Shown here piece by piece: positions 50,941 through 60,821 of a stretch of 64,000 nt of DNA. The stretch is from Branchiibius cervicis (GTDB taxonomy: Bacteria > Actinomycetota > Actinomycetes > Actinomycetales > Dermatophilaceae). The translations under genes were made by a program, and so were the position numbers. How positions within the stretch are numbered: the first letter of the stretch is position 1; each line of letters begins with the position of its first letter. The notes beneath the pieces are model-generated. The model had not been told where the DNA came from. It searched no databases and saw only the letters and a program-made list of their open reading frames with translations. The DNA lies in NCBI RefSeq assembly GCF_042661605.1, contig NZ_JBHSWJ010000002.1, positions 3,100,001 to 3,164,000 on the forward strand. The letters are read 5' to 3'.

Positions 50941-51303
50941 ATGGCCAAGGCGTACGACGTGATGGCGCCCACCTGCCCGAGCCGAGTGGTGCTGCACCGC
51001 ATCGGGGCCCGCTGGACCGTCTTCGTAGTGACGGCACTGGCGGACCGGCCGCTGCGCTTCACCGAGTTGAAGAAGCACATCGAGGGCATCACTGCCAAGG
51101 TGCTCACGGAGACGTTGCGGGCCCTGGAGTACGACGGACTGGTCGCTCGCGTCGACAAGGGCGGCCACCCGCCGTACGTCGAGTATCGCCTCACCCCGCT
51201 CGGCCGCTCACTGCTGGAGCCGCTGAGCGCAGTCCGCGAATGGGCGGAAACGCACGTACCGCAGGTCGAGCGGGCCAACAGGGCGTACGACGAGCGGGGC
51301 TGA
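50941..51303 (+). CDS. HxlR-family transcriptional regulator
   Basis: 120-residue winged-helix protein. Seen: RIGARWTVFVVTALADRPLR, FTELKKHIEGITAKVLTETL, RALEYDGLVARVDKGGHPPY and EYRLTPLGRSLLEPL. A Cys at residue 12 (PTCPSR) is at the place where redox-sensing members keep their reactive cysteine, so it may respond to quinones or electrophiles (family knowledge; inference for this protein). ATG at 50941. Divergent from the SDR across an operator-like sequence, the common HxlR arrangement. Confidence 0.9.
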   Translation: MAKAYDVMAPTCPSRVVLHRIGARWTVFVVTALADRPLRFTELKKHIEGITAKVLTETLRALEYDGLVARVDKGGHPPYVEYRLTPLGRSLLEPLSAVREWAETHVPQVERANRAYDERG

Positions 51304-51309
51304 CTCGCC

Positions 51310-51912
51310 TCAGCGGCGGTCCAGCAACTTCCAACCTGCTGGCAGCAGCAGTGCGATCGCGGCGATTTTGAGTCCGTCACCGATCAGGAACGGGGTCACG
51401 CCCAGCGAGAGGCCCGTGCCGAAGTCGACGCCCGCGAAATGCATCAGCCACGGCACGCCGAACGCGTAGACGACCAGCGAGCCGATGGCCGCGGAGACGG
51501 CCATCGTCGAGATGGTCCGCGACCAGCCGCGCTCGGCCAGGTAGCCCACCAACGGCGAGGCGACCAGCATCCCGATCAGGTAGCCGAAGGACGCAAAATT
51601 CCAGCCGCTGGTGTGCTGGGCGAACACCGGCGCACCCGCGATACCGGCCGCGAAGTAGATGGCCACGGATGCGAAACCACGCACCGAGCCCAGTGCCGCA
51701 CCCGAGGCGATCACGGCGAAGGTCCCCAGCGACAGCGGCACCGGGGTCCATGGCAGCGGAATCGTCACCTGGCCCGCACCGATCAGCAACAGCACCGTCG
51801 CCGCGACCAGCACGACGTCGCGGGCCAGCCCGCCGGGCAGCACGTCGGCCAGGACCCGCACCTTGCTGCGCGGGACGGCGATCGCCGCGTTGTGGGTGGC
51901 ATCGAGACTCAT
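51310..51912 (-). CDS. bioY: biotin transporter BioY
   Basis: 200 residues with six hydrophobic segments. BioY hallmarks: AGQVTIPLPWTPVPLSLGTF near the N-terminus, GAPVFAQHTSGWNFASFGYL and IGMLVASPLVGYLAERGW, then GVTPFLIGDGLKIAAIALLL. It is the substrate-binding S component for biotin; no ECF ATPases (BioM/BioN) are adjacent, so it works alone or with a shared module. ATG at 51912 follows GGAGG. Divergent from a TetR gene with two BioQ-type boxes between them. Confidence 0.95.
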   Translation of the reverse strand: MSLDATHNAAIAVPRSKVRVLADVLPGGLARDVVLVAATVLLLIGAGQVTIPLPWTPVPLSLGTFAVIASGAALGSVRGFASVAIYFAAGIAGAPVFAQHTSGWNFASFGYLIGMLVASPLVGYLAERGWSRTISTMAVSAAIGSLVVYAFGVPWLMHFAGVDFGTGLSLGVTPFLIGDGLKIAAIALLLPAGWKLLDRR

Positions 51913-51936
51913 GGGGACCTCCGGTTGCACGCTTCC

Positions 51937-51964
51937 TGAACACCATTCAGGTGAACACTGTTCA
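51937..51964. promoter_or_regulatory. two BioQ-type operator boxes
   Basis: TGAACACCATTCA (51937-51949) and TGAACACTGTTCA (51952-51964); the second is a perfect TGAAC-N3-GTTCA. Centres are 15 bp apart, in the 66-bp gap between bioY and the TetR gene. Confidence 0.8.
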
Positions 51965-51978
51965 GGTACGGTAGCCGC

Positions 51979-52524
51979 ATGCCCGCCGGCCCCGCAACCG
52001 CCCGCCGCACCGCGGACGACGTGGTCGATGCCGCGCTCGAGATCTTGAGCAGCCACGGCCTACCGGGTCTGTCGATGCGCCGGATCGCGGATTACCTCGA
52101 TCTTCAGCCCAGCGCGCTCTACTGGCACTTTCCCAACAAACAGTCGCTGCTGGCCGCGGTCAGCCAGCGCATCCTGGCACCGCTGAGCGACAGCGACGCC
52201 ACGAGCCTCCAGCAGGCGGCGCAGGCGTTCCGCGACGCGCTGCTCACCCACCGCGACGGTGCGGAACTGGTCTACAGCTCCTACGCGCTCGGGCTGAGCG
52301 ACATGCCGGCCCTGACCCTGTTCGAGGCCGCAGCCGCGGGAGCGCCCGAGGCAGCGACGGCCGCGCGCACCGCCGTGCACTACGTGCTCGGCTTCGTGTT
52401 CTTCGAGCAGCAGCAGGAGTTCGCGGCGCGGCTCGGGGTGATCGACGAGCCGGACGCGGACCGCGATGCGGAGTTCGCGGCCGGCGTCGCGCTGCTGGAA
52501 GCAGGCCTACGACCCGGGACATAG
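51979..52524 (+). CDS. bioQ: BioQ-like TetR-family biotin regulator
   Basis: 181 residues. DNA-binding domain: TADDVVDAALEILSSHGLPG, then LSMRRIADYLDLQPSALYWH and FPNKQSLLAAVSQRIL; the C-terminal half follows the TetR class C-domain. It faces bioY across boxes of the TGAAC-N3-GTTCA type, which is how BioQ of corynebacteria and mycobacteria is arranged. BioQ represses biotin uptake and synthesis genes when biotin is sufficient. The name rests on context and operator, not on a family-level match, so a paralogue remains possible. Confidence 0.7.
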   Translation: MPAGPATARRTADDVVDAALEILSSHGLPGLSMRRIADYLDLQPSALYWHFPNKQSLLAAVSQRILAPLSDSDATSLQQAAQAFRDALLTHRDGAELVYSSYALGLSDMPALTLFEAAAAGAPEAATAARTAVHYVLGFVFFEQQQEFAARLGVIDEPDADRDAEFAAGVALLEAGLRPGT

Positions 52525-52538
52525 CGGCCGGGCGCACG

Positions 52539-52576
52539 ACGGCCCCTCGCTCCGGCGGAAGCGAGGGGCCGTCGAC
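52539..52576. terminator. bidirectional terminator between bioQ-like and rpf genes
   Basis: A perfect 15-bp inverted repeat CGACGGCCCCTCGCT with 8-nt loop lies between two convergent genes, 15 bp after one stop and 12 bp after the other. Confidence 0.85.
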
Positions 52577-52587
52577 AGATGGGGCCG

Positions 52588-53370
52588 TCAGGCCGCCCAG
52601 GCGCAGGACCACGGCTTCAGGCCGAGCTGCGCGTAGAGGTTGTTGGCCACGGTGATCTGCTCCTCGCGGGAGGACTGGTTGGCGTTGTAGGAGAACGCCA
52701 GCCCACCGCCGATGCGCCACGCGTCGTGAGTCATCATCAGACCGCCGTAGTAGGTACCGGTGCGGTTGGAGGCCACCAGACCCCAGCGGCGACCCGACTC
52801 GCACCAGGCGATGCGGTCCCACATGGCCGCGCGGGCCAGGTTCAGGCGCTCACCGCCGCGGGAGGTGCCGCCGGTGGGCTTGGAGCTGGACACCGGCGCG
52901 GTACCGGTCAGCTTCAGCGTGCGGTTGAGGTAGCTCTGCAGGCCTTTCACGGTGCGACCGTTGAGGTAGCGCGCACCGTCACGGGAGATACCGATCTTCT
53001 TCTGCAGGGCCGCGACCGTCTTGGGACCGATCACACCGTCGCGGGTGGTGCCGACCTTCTTCTGCAAGGCCTTGCGAGTGCTCAGGTTCATTGAGCCGGT
53101 CTGCGACACGCCGACCCAGCGCTGGAGGGCCCTGGTCGTCTTCGGGCCGATCACGCCGTCGACCGCGAGCTTGACTCCGGAGCTGGCCGCCTTCACGGTG
53201 ACGGTCGCCGGAGCGACCGCCGGGGCGACGGAGACGGTGGCCGCGTGGGCCGAGGCGGTGCCCGCGATCATGCCGGCGCCGAGGGTGCTGGCTCCGACGG
53301 CGACGGCCGTGGCGGTCCGACGTGCAGCAACGGACTGTTTGGGCGCAGCGTGCTTAGGGGTATAGCGCAC
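52588..53370 (-). CDS. secreted Rpf-like transglycosylase with peptidoglycan-binding repeats
   Basis: 260 residues from GTG 53370. N-terminal signal peptide (basic start, hydrophobic VAVGASTLGAGMIAG, cleavage near SAHAAT). Peptidoglycan-binding repeats follow: VDGVIGPKTTRALQRWVG, RDGVIGPKTVAALQKKIG and a third, degenerate copy. The C-terminal ~80 residues are a resuscitation-promoting-factor domain: DRIAWCESGRRWGLV with the catalytic Glu, TYYGGLMMTHDAWR in place of the usual TFQGGLQF, and LYAQLGLKPWSC with the second Cys. It cleaves cell-wall glycan outside the cell. Expression is likely set by the c-di-AMP riboswitch in its leader. Confidence 0.93.
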   Translation of the reverse strand: MRYTPKHAAPKQSVAARRTATAVAVGASTLGAGMIAGTASAHAATVSVAPAVAPATVTVKAASSGVKLAVDGVIGPKTTRALQRWVGVSQTGSMNLSTRKALQKKVGTTRDGVIGPKTVAALQKKIGISRDGARYLNGRTVKGLQSYLNRTLKLTGTAPVSSSKPTGGTSRGGERLNLARAAMWDRIAWCESGRRWGLVASNRTGTYYGGLMMTHDAWRIGGGLAFSYNANQSSREEQITVANNLYAQLGLKPWSCAWAA

Positions 53371-53390
53371 GAAAGAGGATCCTTCCTGAC

Positions 53391-53571
53391 GAACGCCTGC
53401 GGGGTGAGCTGTCGGGTTCGGGCTGTCAGGTGCCCGGCCGGCGTACCGGCTTCACCCCAAGGCCGCGGATCGGGATCCGGGGCCGAACGCCGCGGATGCG
53501 GCGGTGGGTCCCCCGTCCTCACCGCACCATGGTGGTACGGCTACGCGCCTGAGGGTTGAGGCTCGGCGTTC
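53391..53571 (-). promoter_or_regulatory. c-di-AMP riboswitch (ydaO-yuaA class) upstream of rpf-like gene
   Basis: On the minus strand the leader shows the conserved pieces in order: GAACGCC opening P1 (53571-53565), GACGGGGGACCCACC (53517-53503), TTGGGGTGAAGCC (complement of 53460-53448), and GACAGCTCACCCCGCAGGCG (53413-53394) closing with GGCGTTC, which pairs perfectly with GAACGCC. This is the ydaO-type aptamer that controls cell-wall hydrolase genes in Actinobacteria. The rpf ribosome site AGGAAGGA follows within 10 nt, and no terminator hairpin separates them, so translational control is plausible. Confidence 0.9.
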
Positions 53572-53698
53572 AGGCGCTCGGACAGAAATGAAGTTGTGGT
53601 TCTAGTCATCCGGTGGCCAGCGAGCTGCCCACCGCAAGAACTATCGACGAAAGATACCGGATCGTTACGCATCATCGTGAATGGGTTCGACATTTTCC

Positions 53699-55508
53699 TC
53701 AGCGCATGCTGGGCAGGGTGGGAATTGAGTCGTACCCGGGGATCTGGGAAGCGCTGGAATAGGGCCACCAGCTGGGCCCCTGCGTCCAATGACTGACCGC
53801 CCTCAGCCCGCACCAGGCCGACACCGCGAGAACCACGACCACGAACACCGTGCCGATCACGGGTTGCGGTGCGATCGTGCGCACGATGCTGCGCGATCCG
53901 CGGCGCAGCGCCTGCCCCCGGGCCCCCACCAGGATAGGGCCGTCCCCAGGAGTGTCCCGACCGCGATCGGTAGCGGCCGGCCCAACTGCGGGTCGCCGCC
54001 GTGCAGCACCGCCACCCCCAGTGCCGTTGCGACGGCGCCCGCGACGCCCACGATGAGCGGCAGGATCGCGGCCACCACCGTGCTGATCACAGCAATCAGG
54101 GCCTGCCACGGCGCGGCGGCGGCGGCCACCAACGGGTCGGTCGACCGCCGGCCGGCGTCGAACCGGCGCACCACCATCGCGGTCATGGCCCGGTCCACCC
54201 ACCGCGCCGCGAACGACCAGATCAGCACAGCACCCCACGCGGCCACGGGCGCGACAGTGCTCAGCGCCACCACCGCGACCAGCAGCGCGGCCAACGTCCC
54301 GGACCGCGGCGCCCGCCCGATCCGGGGTCGGACGGCCCAGGGCGACTGACCGGTGCCGGCTGGCTGACCGGCGCGGGCTGGCTGACCGGTGCCGGCTGGT
54401 TGGCCGGCGGGGGCGGTGCCCAGTAGTTGGCCGCGTGCACCCGCGCGGGCGGGCGTTGCGCCGACGCGACCCGCCCGGCCGTGAAAGCCGCGGGTACGCC
54501 GTTCGCAGGCAGCCGCTTGGTGGTGTCCGGTCGCAGGGGTGCGGTGTGCGGCACGGCCGCCGCGGTGACCGGCATCCCGGTGGTGTAGCCGCCGGCGGCG
54601 TAGACCCGTAGCTCGTGCAGCACCTGCTCGGTCCCGGGTCGTTGTGCGGGGTCCGGCGACAGCGCCGAGGCGAGCAACGGCCGGATACGTTCGTCGACGC
54701 CGCTCAGATCGGCCTGGCCGCGCAGCACCCGGTCCAGTACGACGGTCATCTGGCCGCGGCCGAACGGCGGCGTACCGGACGCGGCGTACGCCAAGGTGGC
54801 CGCCCAGCCCCACCAGTCGGCGGCCTGGGTGACCTGGCCGCCTTCGACCATCTCCGGCGACAGGTAACCGGGGGTGCCCATCACCAGCCCGGTCATCGTC
54901 AACCGGGAGTCCTCGGCGACGTGCGAGATGCCGAAGTCGATCAGCACCGGCCCGTCGCGGCCGACCAGGACGTTGCCCGGTTTGAGGTCGCGGTGGATGA
55001 CTCCCGCGCGGTGGATCGCACCCAGCGCATCGGCCAGACCCTGCGCCAGATCCGCCAGGCGCCGGTCGGTGAACCGGCCCTCGTTGGCCACGACCTTGTC
55101 CAGTGGCGGCCCCGAGACGAACTCGGTGACCAGGTAGGGACGCGGGCCGTCCACGTCGGCATCCAGCAGGGCCGCGACACCGGGCGCGCGCACTCGGCGC
55201 AGCGATGCGACCTCGCGGCGAAGACGCGCCCGGGCGTCGGGATCGTGGGCGATGTAGGGGCGCAGAGCCTTCAGCGCGACGTACTGCCCGTCCGGAGCCT
55301 TGGCGCGATAGACCACACCCATCCCGCCCTCGCCGACCTGATCGAGGAGCTCGTAGGCGCCCAGCATCTCCCGCGGCCGTTGCGTGGTGGCACCGGGCAA
55401 CCGGCGACGGATGGGTTCGGTCTTCTCCCCGGCGCTGGGTGCCGCTGCGGTCGGATCCGCGTACGGATCGACACCGGGCCAGCCCTCGGGCCCGTCCGCG
55501 CTGCTCAT
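53699..55508 (-). CDS. membrane Ser/Thr protein kinase (PknB-like), two frameshifts
   Basis: About 603 residues when repaired. Kinase domain near residues 48-310: GEGGMGVVYRAKAPDGQYVA with the ATP Lys in ALKAL, IHRDLKPGNVLV, LIDFGISHVAED and GTPGYLSPEMVEG. A Pro-rich linker with three six-residue repeats follows, then four hydrophobic segments (LAALLVAVVALSTVAPVAAW, ISTVVAAILPLIVGVAGAV, IAVGTLLGTALSWW, VFVVVVLAVSAWCGL). Frames break at a G4 run 54324-54327 and a C5 run 53915-53919; one base added to each yields one frame to the stop at 53699. There are no PASTA repeats, so the C-terminus is a multi-pass membrane domain. Confidence 0.88.
54346..54399. repeat. three 18-bp tandem repeats in the kinase linker
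   Basis: CTGACCGGTGCCGGCTGG occurs at 54346-54363 and 54382-54399, with a two-base variant between them. In the kinase frame they encode Q-P-A-P-V-S units. Confidence 0.85.
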
Positions 55509-55587
55509 GGACCAACGGTACGTCGTGTGCGGACCTGTGCTGTTGCGCACCGCTCGCTCGGCGCGCCCGCGATCCTACGGACGATGC

Positions 55588-56025
55588 TCACTGCGAGATG
55601 TAGTTCTCCAACTGGCTGCGCTCGTGCTCCAACTCCTCCAGACGGGATTTGACGATGTCGCCGATGCTGACGATGGCGAGGACTCCGGGCTCGTCGTCGT
55701 CGGAGGTCACCGGCAGGTGGCGGATCCGCAGACTGGTCATGCGTTCGGCGAGGACCGGGACGTCGTCACCGGGGGAACACGTCTCGACCTGGGTGGTCAT
55801 CAACGAGCTGACCGGCAGATCGAGGACGGCGCTGCCCTGCTGCGCCAATCCCCGCACGATGTCGCGTTCGCCCACGATGCCGATGAGGCGGCGATCATCG
55901 TCGAGCACCACGACTGCGCCGATGCGGTGCTCGTCCAGGAGAGCGACCAGGTCCTTGACGGTGGCGTCGGGCGCGACGGTGACGACGTCGGTGCCCTTGC
56001 GGCGGACGATCTCAGAGACTCTCAT
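55588..56025 (-). CDS. CBS-domain pair protein
   Basis: 145 residues forming two CBS motifs (a Bateman module): MRVSEIVRRKGTDVVTVAPD, LLDEHRIGAVVVLDDDRRLI and GIVGERDIVRGLAQ in the first; VSSLMTTQVETCSPGDDVPV, RIRHLPVTSDDDEPGVLA and ISIGDIVKSRLEEL in the second. Stand-alone modules bind AMP, ATP or SAM and regulate partners; none is identified here. It ends in an acidic helix. Divergent from otsA across 84 bp. Confidence 0.9.
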   Translation of the reverse strand: MRVSEIVRRKGTDVVTVAPDATVKDLVALLDEHRIGAVVVLDDDRRLIGIVGERDIVRGLAQQGSAVLDLPVSSLMTTQVETCSPGDDVPVLAERMTSLRIRHLPVTSDDDEPGVLAIVSIGDIVKSRLEELEHERSQLENYISQ

Positions 56026-56109
56026 ACTCGAATGTAACGCAGATCACGTAGGTGTGTCAGCGCTAACGGCAGGCCCGGAAGGGTCCCGCCCACTACCTAT
56101 CCTGGGAAG

Positions 56110-57530
56110 GTGACCTCGCCCACTTTCGATCTCGTGATCGCCGCCAACCGGCTCCCCGTCGACAAGGAGGTTGCCGAGGACGGCAGCATCGAGTGGCACC
56201 GCAGCCCGGGCGGACTGGTGACCGCCATGGAGTCGGTGATGCGCGGTCGCGAAGCGGCCTGGATCGGCTGGTCCGGCGACGCCGGGGACCCGCCCGAACC
56301 GTTCGAGGAGAACGGTATGTACCTCGTGCCGATCGGGTTGAGCGAGGACGAGGTCACCAACTACTACGAGGGCTACAGCAACGACACGCTCTGGCCGCTC
56401 TACCACGACGTCATCGTGCCGGCGACCTTCCGGCGACGCTGGCGCTCGTCGTACGAACGCATCAACCAGCGATTCGCCGAGGCGGTCAGTGAGGTCGCCG
56501 CACCCGGGGCGACCGTTTGGTTGCACGACTACCAGTTGCAACGCGTGCCCTCCCTGCTGCGGGCCATCCGGCCGGACCTGCGGATCGGCTGGTTCAACCA
56601 CATTCCGTTTCCGCCGGTCGAGATCTTCATGCAGCTGCCGGGTCGCGAGACCCTGCTGGAGGGCCTGCTGGGCGCCGACTTCCTGGGCTTCCAGGTCCGC
56701 TCGGACGCCGCCAACTTCCGGGAGGCCTGCCGCCGGTTGCTGCACTCGACGGTGAGGGGGAGATCGTCACCGCTCCCGACGGCCGCCGGGTGCGGGCGGC
56801 GGCGGTGCCCATCTCGATCGACGTCGAGGAGCTGCGGGCGCTGGCCACTTCGCCGGAGACGATGCAACGGGCCAAGGAGATCCGCGCCGAGATGGGCGAT
56901 CCGGACGTCCTGATGCTGGGCGTCGACCGTCTCGACTACACCAAGGGCATCCGGCACCGGCTCAAGGCGTACGGCGAACTGCTGACCGACGAACGCCTGG
57001 ACCCCCACAAGACCCGGCTGGTGCAGATCGCGACCCCGAGCCGCGAGCGCCTGCAGGCCTACCGCGTGCTGCGCGGCCAGATCGAGCAGGCGGTCGGCCG
57101 GATCAACGGTGACCACGCCGACTTCGGCGATACGCCCGTCATCTACATGCGGCGGTCCTTCCCCAAGGAGGAAATGGCTGCCATCTATGCGGCCGCCGAC
57201 ATCGCACTGGTGACCCCGCTGCGCGACGGCATGAACCTCGTCGCCAAGGAGTTCGTGACCTGTGCGCGCGACGACGCCGCCCTCGTGTTGAGTGAGTTCG
57301 CCGGTGCCGCAGGCGAACTCAAGCGCGCCTACCTGTGCAACCCGCACGACGTGGACCGGTTGAAGCAGACCATCACCAGTGCGATCGACGCGCCCGCCGA
57401 CGAGCGACGGAAGCGGATGCGGTCCATGCGGCGCGCCGTGAGCGCCAACGACGTGCACCACTGGGCGGAGGCGTTCCTCGCCAGTCTGCAGGCGGCACCG
57501 GAGATGCCCGCAGGGGAGGGTGCGCGGTGA
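56110..57530 (+). CDS. otsA: trehalose-6-phosphate synthase, one frameshift
   Basis: 473 residues when repaired, the usual OtsA size. GT-B fold enzyme joining UDP-glucose (or another NDP-glucose) to glucose-6-phosphate. Seen: LVIAANRLPVDKE, WHRSPGGLVTAMESVM, NDTLWPLYHDVI, VWLHDYQLQRVPSLLRAIRP, and after the break GVDRLDYTKGIRHRLKAY, LVQIATPSRERLQAYRVLRG and LRDGMNLVAKEFVTC. The frame is lost at the G5 run 56756-56760; one G restores RRLLHSTVRGEIVTAPDGRR. GTG at 56110. The stop overlaps the otsB start (GTGA), so trehalose is made from one message. Confidence 0.95.
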
Positions 57531-58294
57531 CCGACCTGACCGCCGCCCTGAAGGAGTACGCCGCCCGCTCACCTCTGGTCGTGGCCAGCGACTTCGACGG
57601 CGTGCTGGCTCCGATCGTCGCCGACCCGATGGCGGCCCGGGCGCTGCCTTCGTCACTGGCCGCCCTTCGCGCCCTGGCCGATCTGGATCAGGTCACCGTC
57701 GCGTTGGTGTCCGGGCGAGACCTGTCCACGCTTCGCCATCTGACCGGGTTGGCCGAGGATGAGCCGATCGTGCTGATCGGCTCCCACGGCGCACAGTCCA
57801 GTGATCCGCAGCTGATCGCGGCGGAGTTCGATGCGGCCGCGCGGCAGCGCCTGGACGCCGCGGAGGCCGTCATCGCCGGCGTCGCCGCCGCCCACCCCGG
57901 CTCCCGGGTCGAGGGCAAACCGACAGGAGTCGTGCTGCACACCCGGGGTATGCCGGCCGAGCAGGAGGTAGCGGCGTTGCGCGACGCGCGGGAGAAGGCC
58001 GCTGCCCTGGAAGATGTCGTGGTGATCGCGGGCAAGAGCATCCTGGAGGTGCAGGTCGTCGATGTCTCCAAAGGCGCTGCACTGCAGGCGCTTTCGACAT
58101 CACGTGACGCAGCGGCGACGCTCTATCTGGGTGACGACCTGACCGACGAGACCGCCTTCGAAGCGCTCTCGGGCGACCCGGCGAACGTCACGATCAAGGT
58201 CGGCGACGGCGACACGGCGGCGGCCTTCCGGGTCGCCGACCCGCAGGGCGTGGCCGAGACGTTGACGACACTGACCGGGGTATTGGCGCGCTGA
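57527..58294 (+). CDS. otsB: trehalose-6-phosphate phosphatase
   Basis: 255-residue HAD-family phosphatase. Motif I with the nucleophilic Asp is VVASDFDGVLAPIV, motif II is VALVSGRDL, and motif IV is LYLGDDLTDETAFEAL; GSHGAQ and VEGKPTGVVLHTRG are characteristic of T6P phosphatases. GTG at 57527 overlaps the otsA stop by 4 nt. It releases trehalose, a stress protectant, in the cytosol. Confidence 0.95.
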   Translation: MTDLTAALKEYAARSPLVVASDFDGVLAPIVADPMAARALPSSLAALRALADLDQVTVALVSGRDLSTLRHLTGLAEDEPIVLIGSHGAQSSDPQLIAAEFDAAARQRLDAAEAVIAGVAAAHPGSRVEGKPTGVVLHTRGMPAEQEVAALRDAREKAAALEDVVVIAGKSILEVQVVDVSKGAALQALSTSRDAAATLYLGDDLTDETAFEALSGDPANVTIKVGDGDTAAAFRVADPQGVAETLTTLTGVLAR

Positions 58295-58402
58295 AGCCGC
58301 GCGTGCGTTACCTTTGACGTGCTCCGCGTCACATTCGGCGCGGAGGTTTCTTCACTACGGATCGTCCGGCACGTACCTGCCGGTGAAGGAGTTTGATTCA
58401 GC

Positions 58403-59485
<1,083 letters not shown>

Positions 59486-59502
59486 CCGCTTCCGCGCCAG
59501 CG

Positions 59503-59537
59503 CACGGCCCGTCCCCCACACGGGGCGGGCCGTGTTT
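59503..59537 (+). terminator. terminator after the msiK-like gene
   Basis: The stem CACGGCCCG(T)CCCC / GGGGCGGGCCGTG has a single bulged T and is followed by TTT, 18 bp after the ATPase stop. Confidence 0.8.
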
Positions 59538-59561
59538 GCGTTCGCGTGCCACGATGAGAGT

Positions 59562-60803
59562 GTGGCGCTCGACATCCTCACCGCGCGGCCGTGGCCGGCG
59601 CTGCTCGGGTTGCCGTGGCGGCTGCCTCTGGAGGAGTGGCCCGAGGAGATCCTGGCCGCGCTGCCCCGGGGCATCTCGCGGCACATCGTGCGGTTCACCC
59701 GGGTCGAGGGTCGGGTTGTCGCGATCAAGGAGATCAAGGCGGACATCGCGCGCCGCGAGTACGAGATGCTGCGGATGCTGCGCCGTCTCGACCAACCGGT
59801 CGTCGAACCCATCGGGGTCGTCGACGGTCGGGTCGATCTGGCCGGCGAGCCGCTGGACGCCTGTTTGCTCACCCGTCACCTGCAGTTCTCGCTGCCCTAT
59901 CGGGCGATGATGAGCCAGACCCTGCGTGCGGACACTGCCGCGCGGTTGCTCGATGCGCTTGCGGCCCTCCTCGTCCGGCTGCACCTTATTGGCTTCTGGT
60001 GGGGTGACGTGTCGCTGTCCAACACGCTGTTCAAGCGCAACGCCGGCGCATTCGCCGCCTACCTGGTCGACGCCGAGACCGGTGAGTTGCACGATTCGCT
60101 GTCCGACGGCCAGCGGGAGCACGACCTGGACATCGCCCGGGTCAACATCGCCGGCGAGCTGATGGATCTGCAGGCCGGCGGTTTCGTCGACGAACGCGTC
60201 GATCCGGTGGATGTGTCGGCGCGGATCCTGGAGCGCTACGAGGCGCTGTGGCACGAGGTCACCGCCGTCGAGCGCTTCGATGCCAGCAAGTTGTTCAAGG
60301 TCGACGAGCGGATCCGCCGACTCAACGACCTTGGCTTCGACGTCGATGAGTTGTCGATGACCACCGACATCGACGGTACGACCGTGCAGATCCAGCCCAA
60401 AGTCGTTGATGCCGGACACCATTCGCGACGGCTGCTGCGGCTGACCGGTCTTGACGTCGAGGACAACCAGGCCCGCCGCTTGCTCAACGACCTGGACTCC
60501 TACCGGGCGGCCACCAACCGGCAGAACGACGATGAGGAACAGGTCGCCCACGACTGGTTGGCGACGTGTTACGAACCGGTCGTGCGGGCGGTCCCGCCGG
60601 AGTTGCGCGGCAAGCTGGAACCCGCCGAGATCTTCCACGAAGTCCTCGAGAACCGTTGGTATCTGTCCGAAGCCGCCGATCACGACGTCAGTCTCGCGGA
60701 AGCCACCCAGGACTACGTCCATCGCATCCTGCCCGCGAAACCGGACGAGGCAGCGGTCGTGGGGGTCGACACGATGTCGATCCCGGTGCGCGCCCACGAG
60801 TGA
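59562..60803 (+). CDS. DUF4032 protein with a kinase-like N-terminal domain
   Basis: 413 residues from GTG 59562. The N-terminal two-thirds resemble lipopolysaccharide-kinase-like folds: RFTRVEGRVVAIKEIKADIA carries a candidate ATP Lys, ALLVRLHLIGFWWGDVSLSN has the D-x-x-x-x-N catalytic-loop form, and AAYLVDAETGEL the metal Asp. The C-terminal DUF4032 domain ends the chain (ENRWYLSEAADHDVSLAEAT). This is conserved in Actinobacteria next to MsiK-like ATPases, but the substrate is unknown. Residue comparison suggests it can still bind nucleotide (inference). Confidence 0.82.
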   Translation: MALDILTARPWPALLGLPWRLPLEEWPEEILAALPRGISRHIVRFTRVEGRVVAIKEIKADIARREYEMLRMLRRLDQPVVEPIGVVDGRVDLAGEPLDACLLTRHLQFSLPYRAMMSQTLRADTAARLLDALAALLVRLHLIGFWWGDVSLSNTLFKRNAGAFAAYLVDAETGELHDSLSDGQREHDLDIARVNIAGELMDLQAGGFVDERVDPVDVSARILERYEALWHEVTAVERFDASKLFKVDERIRRLNDLGFDVDELSMTTDIDGTTVQIQPKVVDAGHHSRRLLRLTGLDVEDNQARRLLNDLDSYRAATNRQNDDEEQVAHDWLATCYEPVVRAVPPELRGKLEPAEIFHEVLENRWYLSEAADHDVSLAEATQDYVHRILPAKPDEAAVVGVDTMSIPVRAHE

Positions 60804-60821
60804 GCCCGCACAGCTGGGCCG

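Noticed and set aside
54346..54399. Tandem repeats as a non-coding regulatory element
   Set aside because: They are an exact multiple of three, lie inside the kinase frame and encode a plausible Pro-rich linker.
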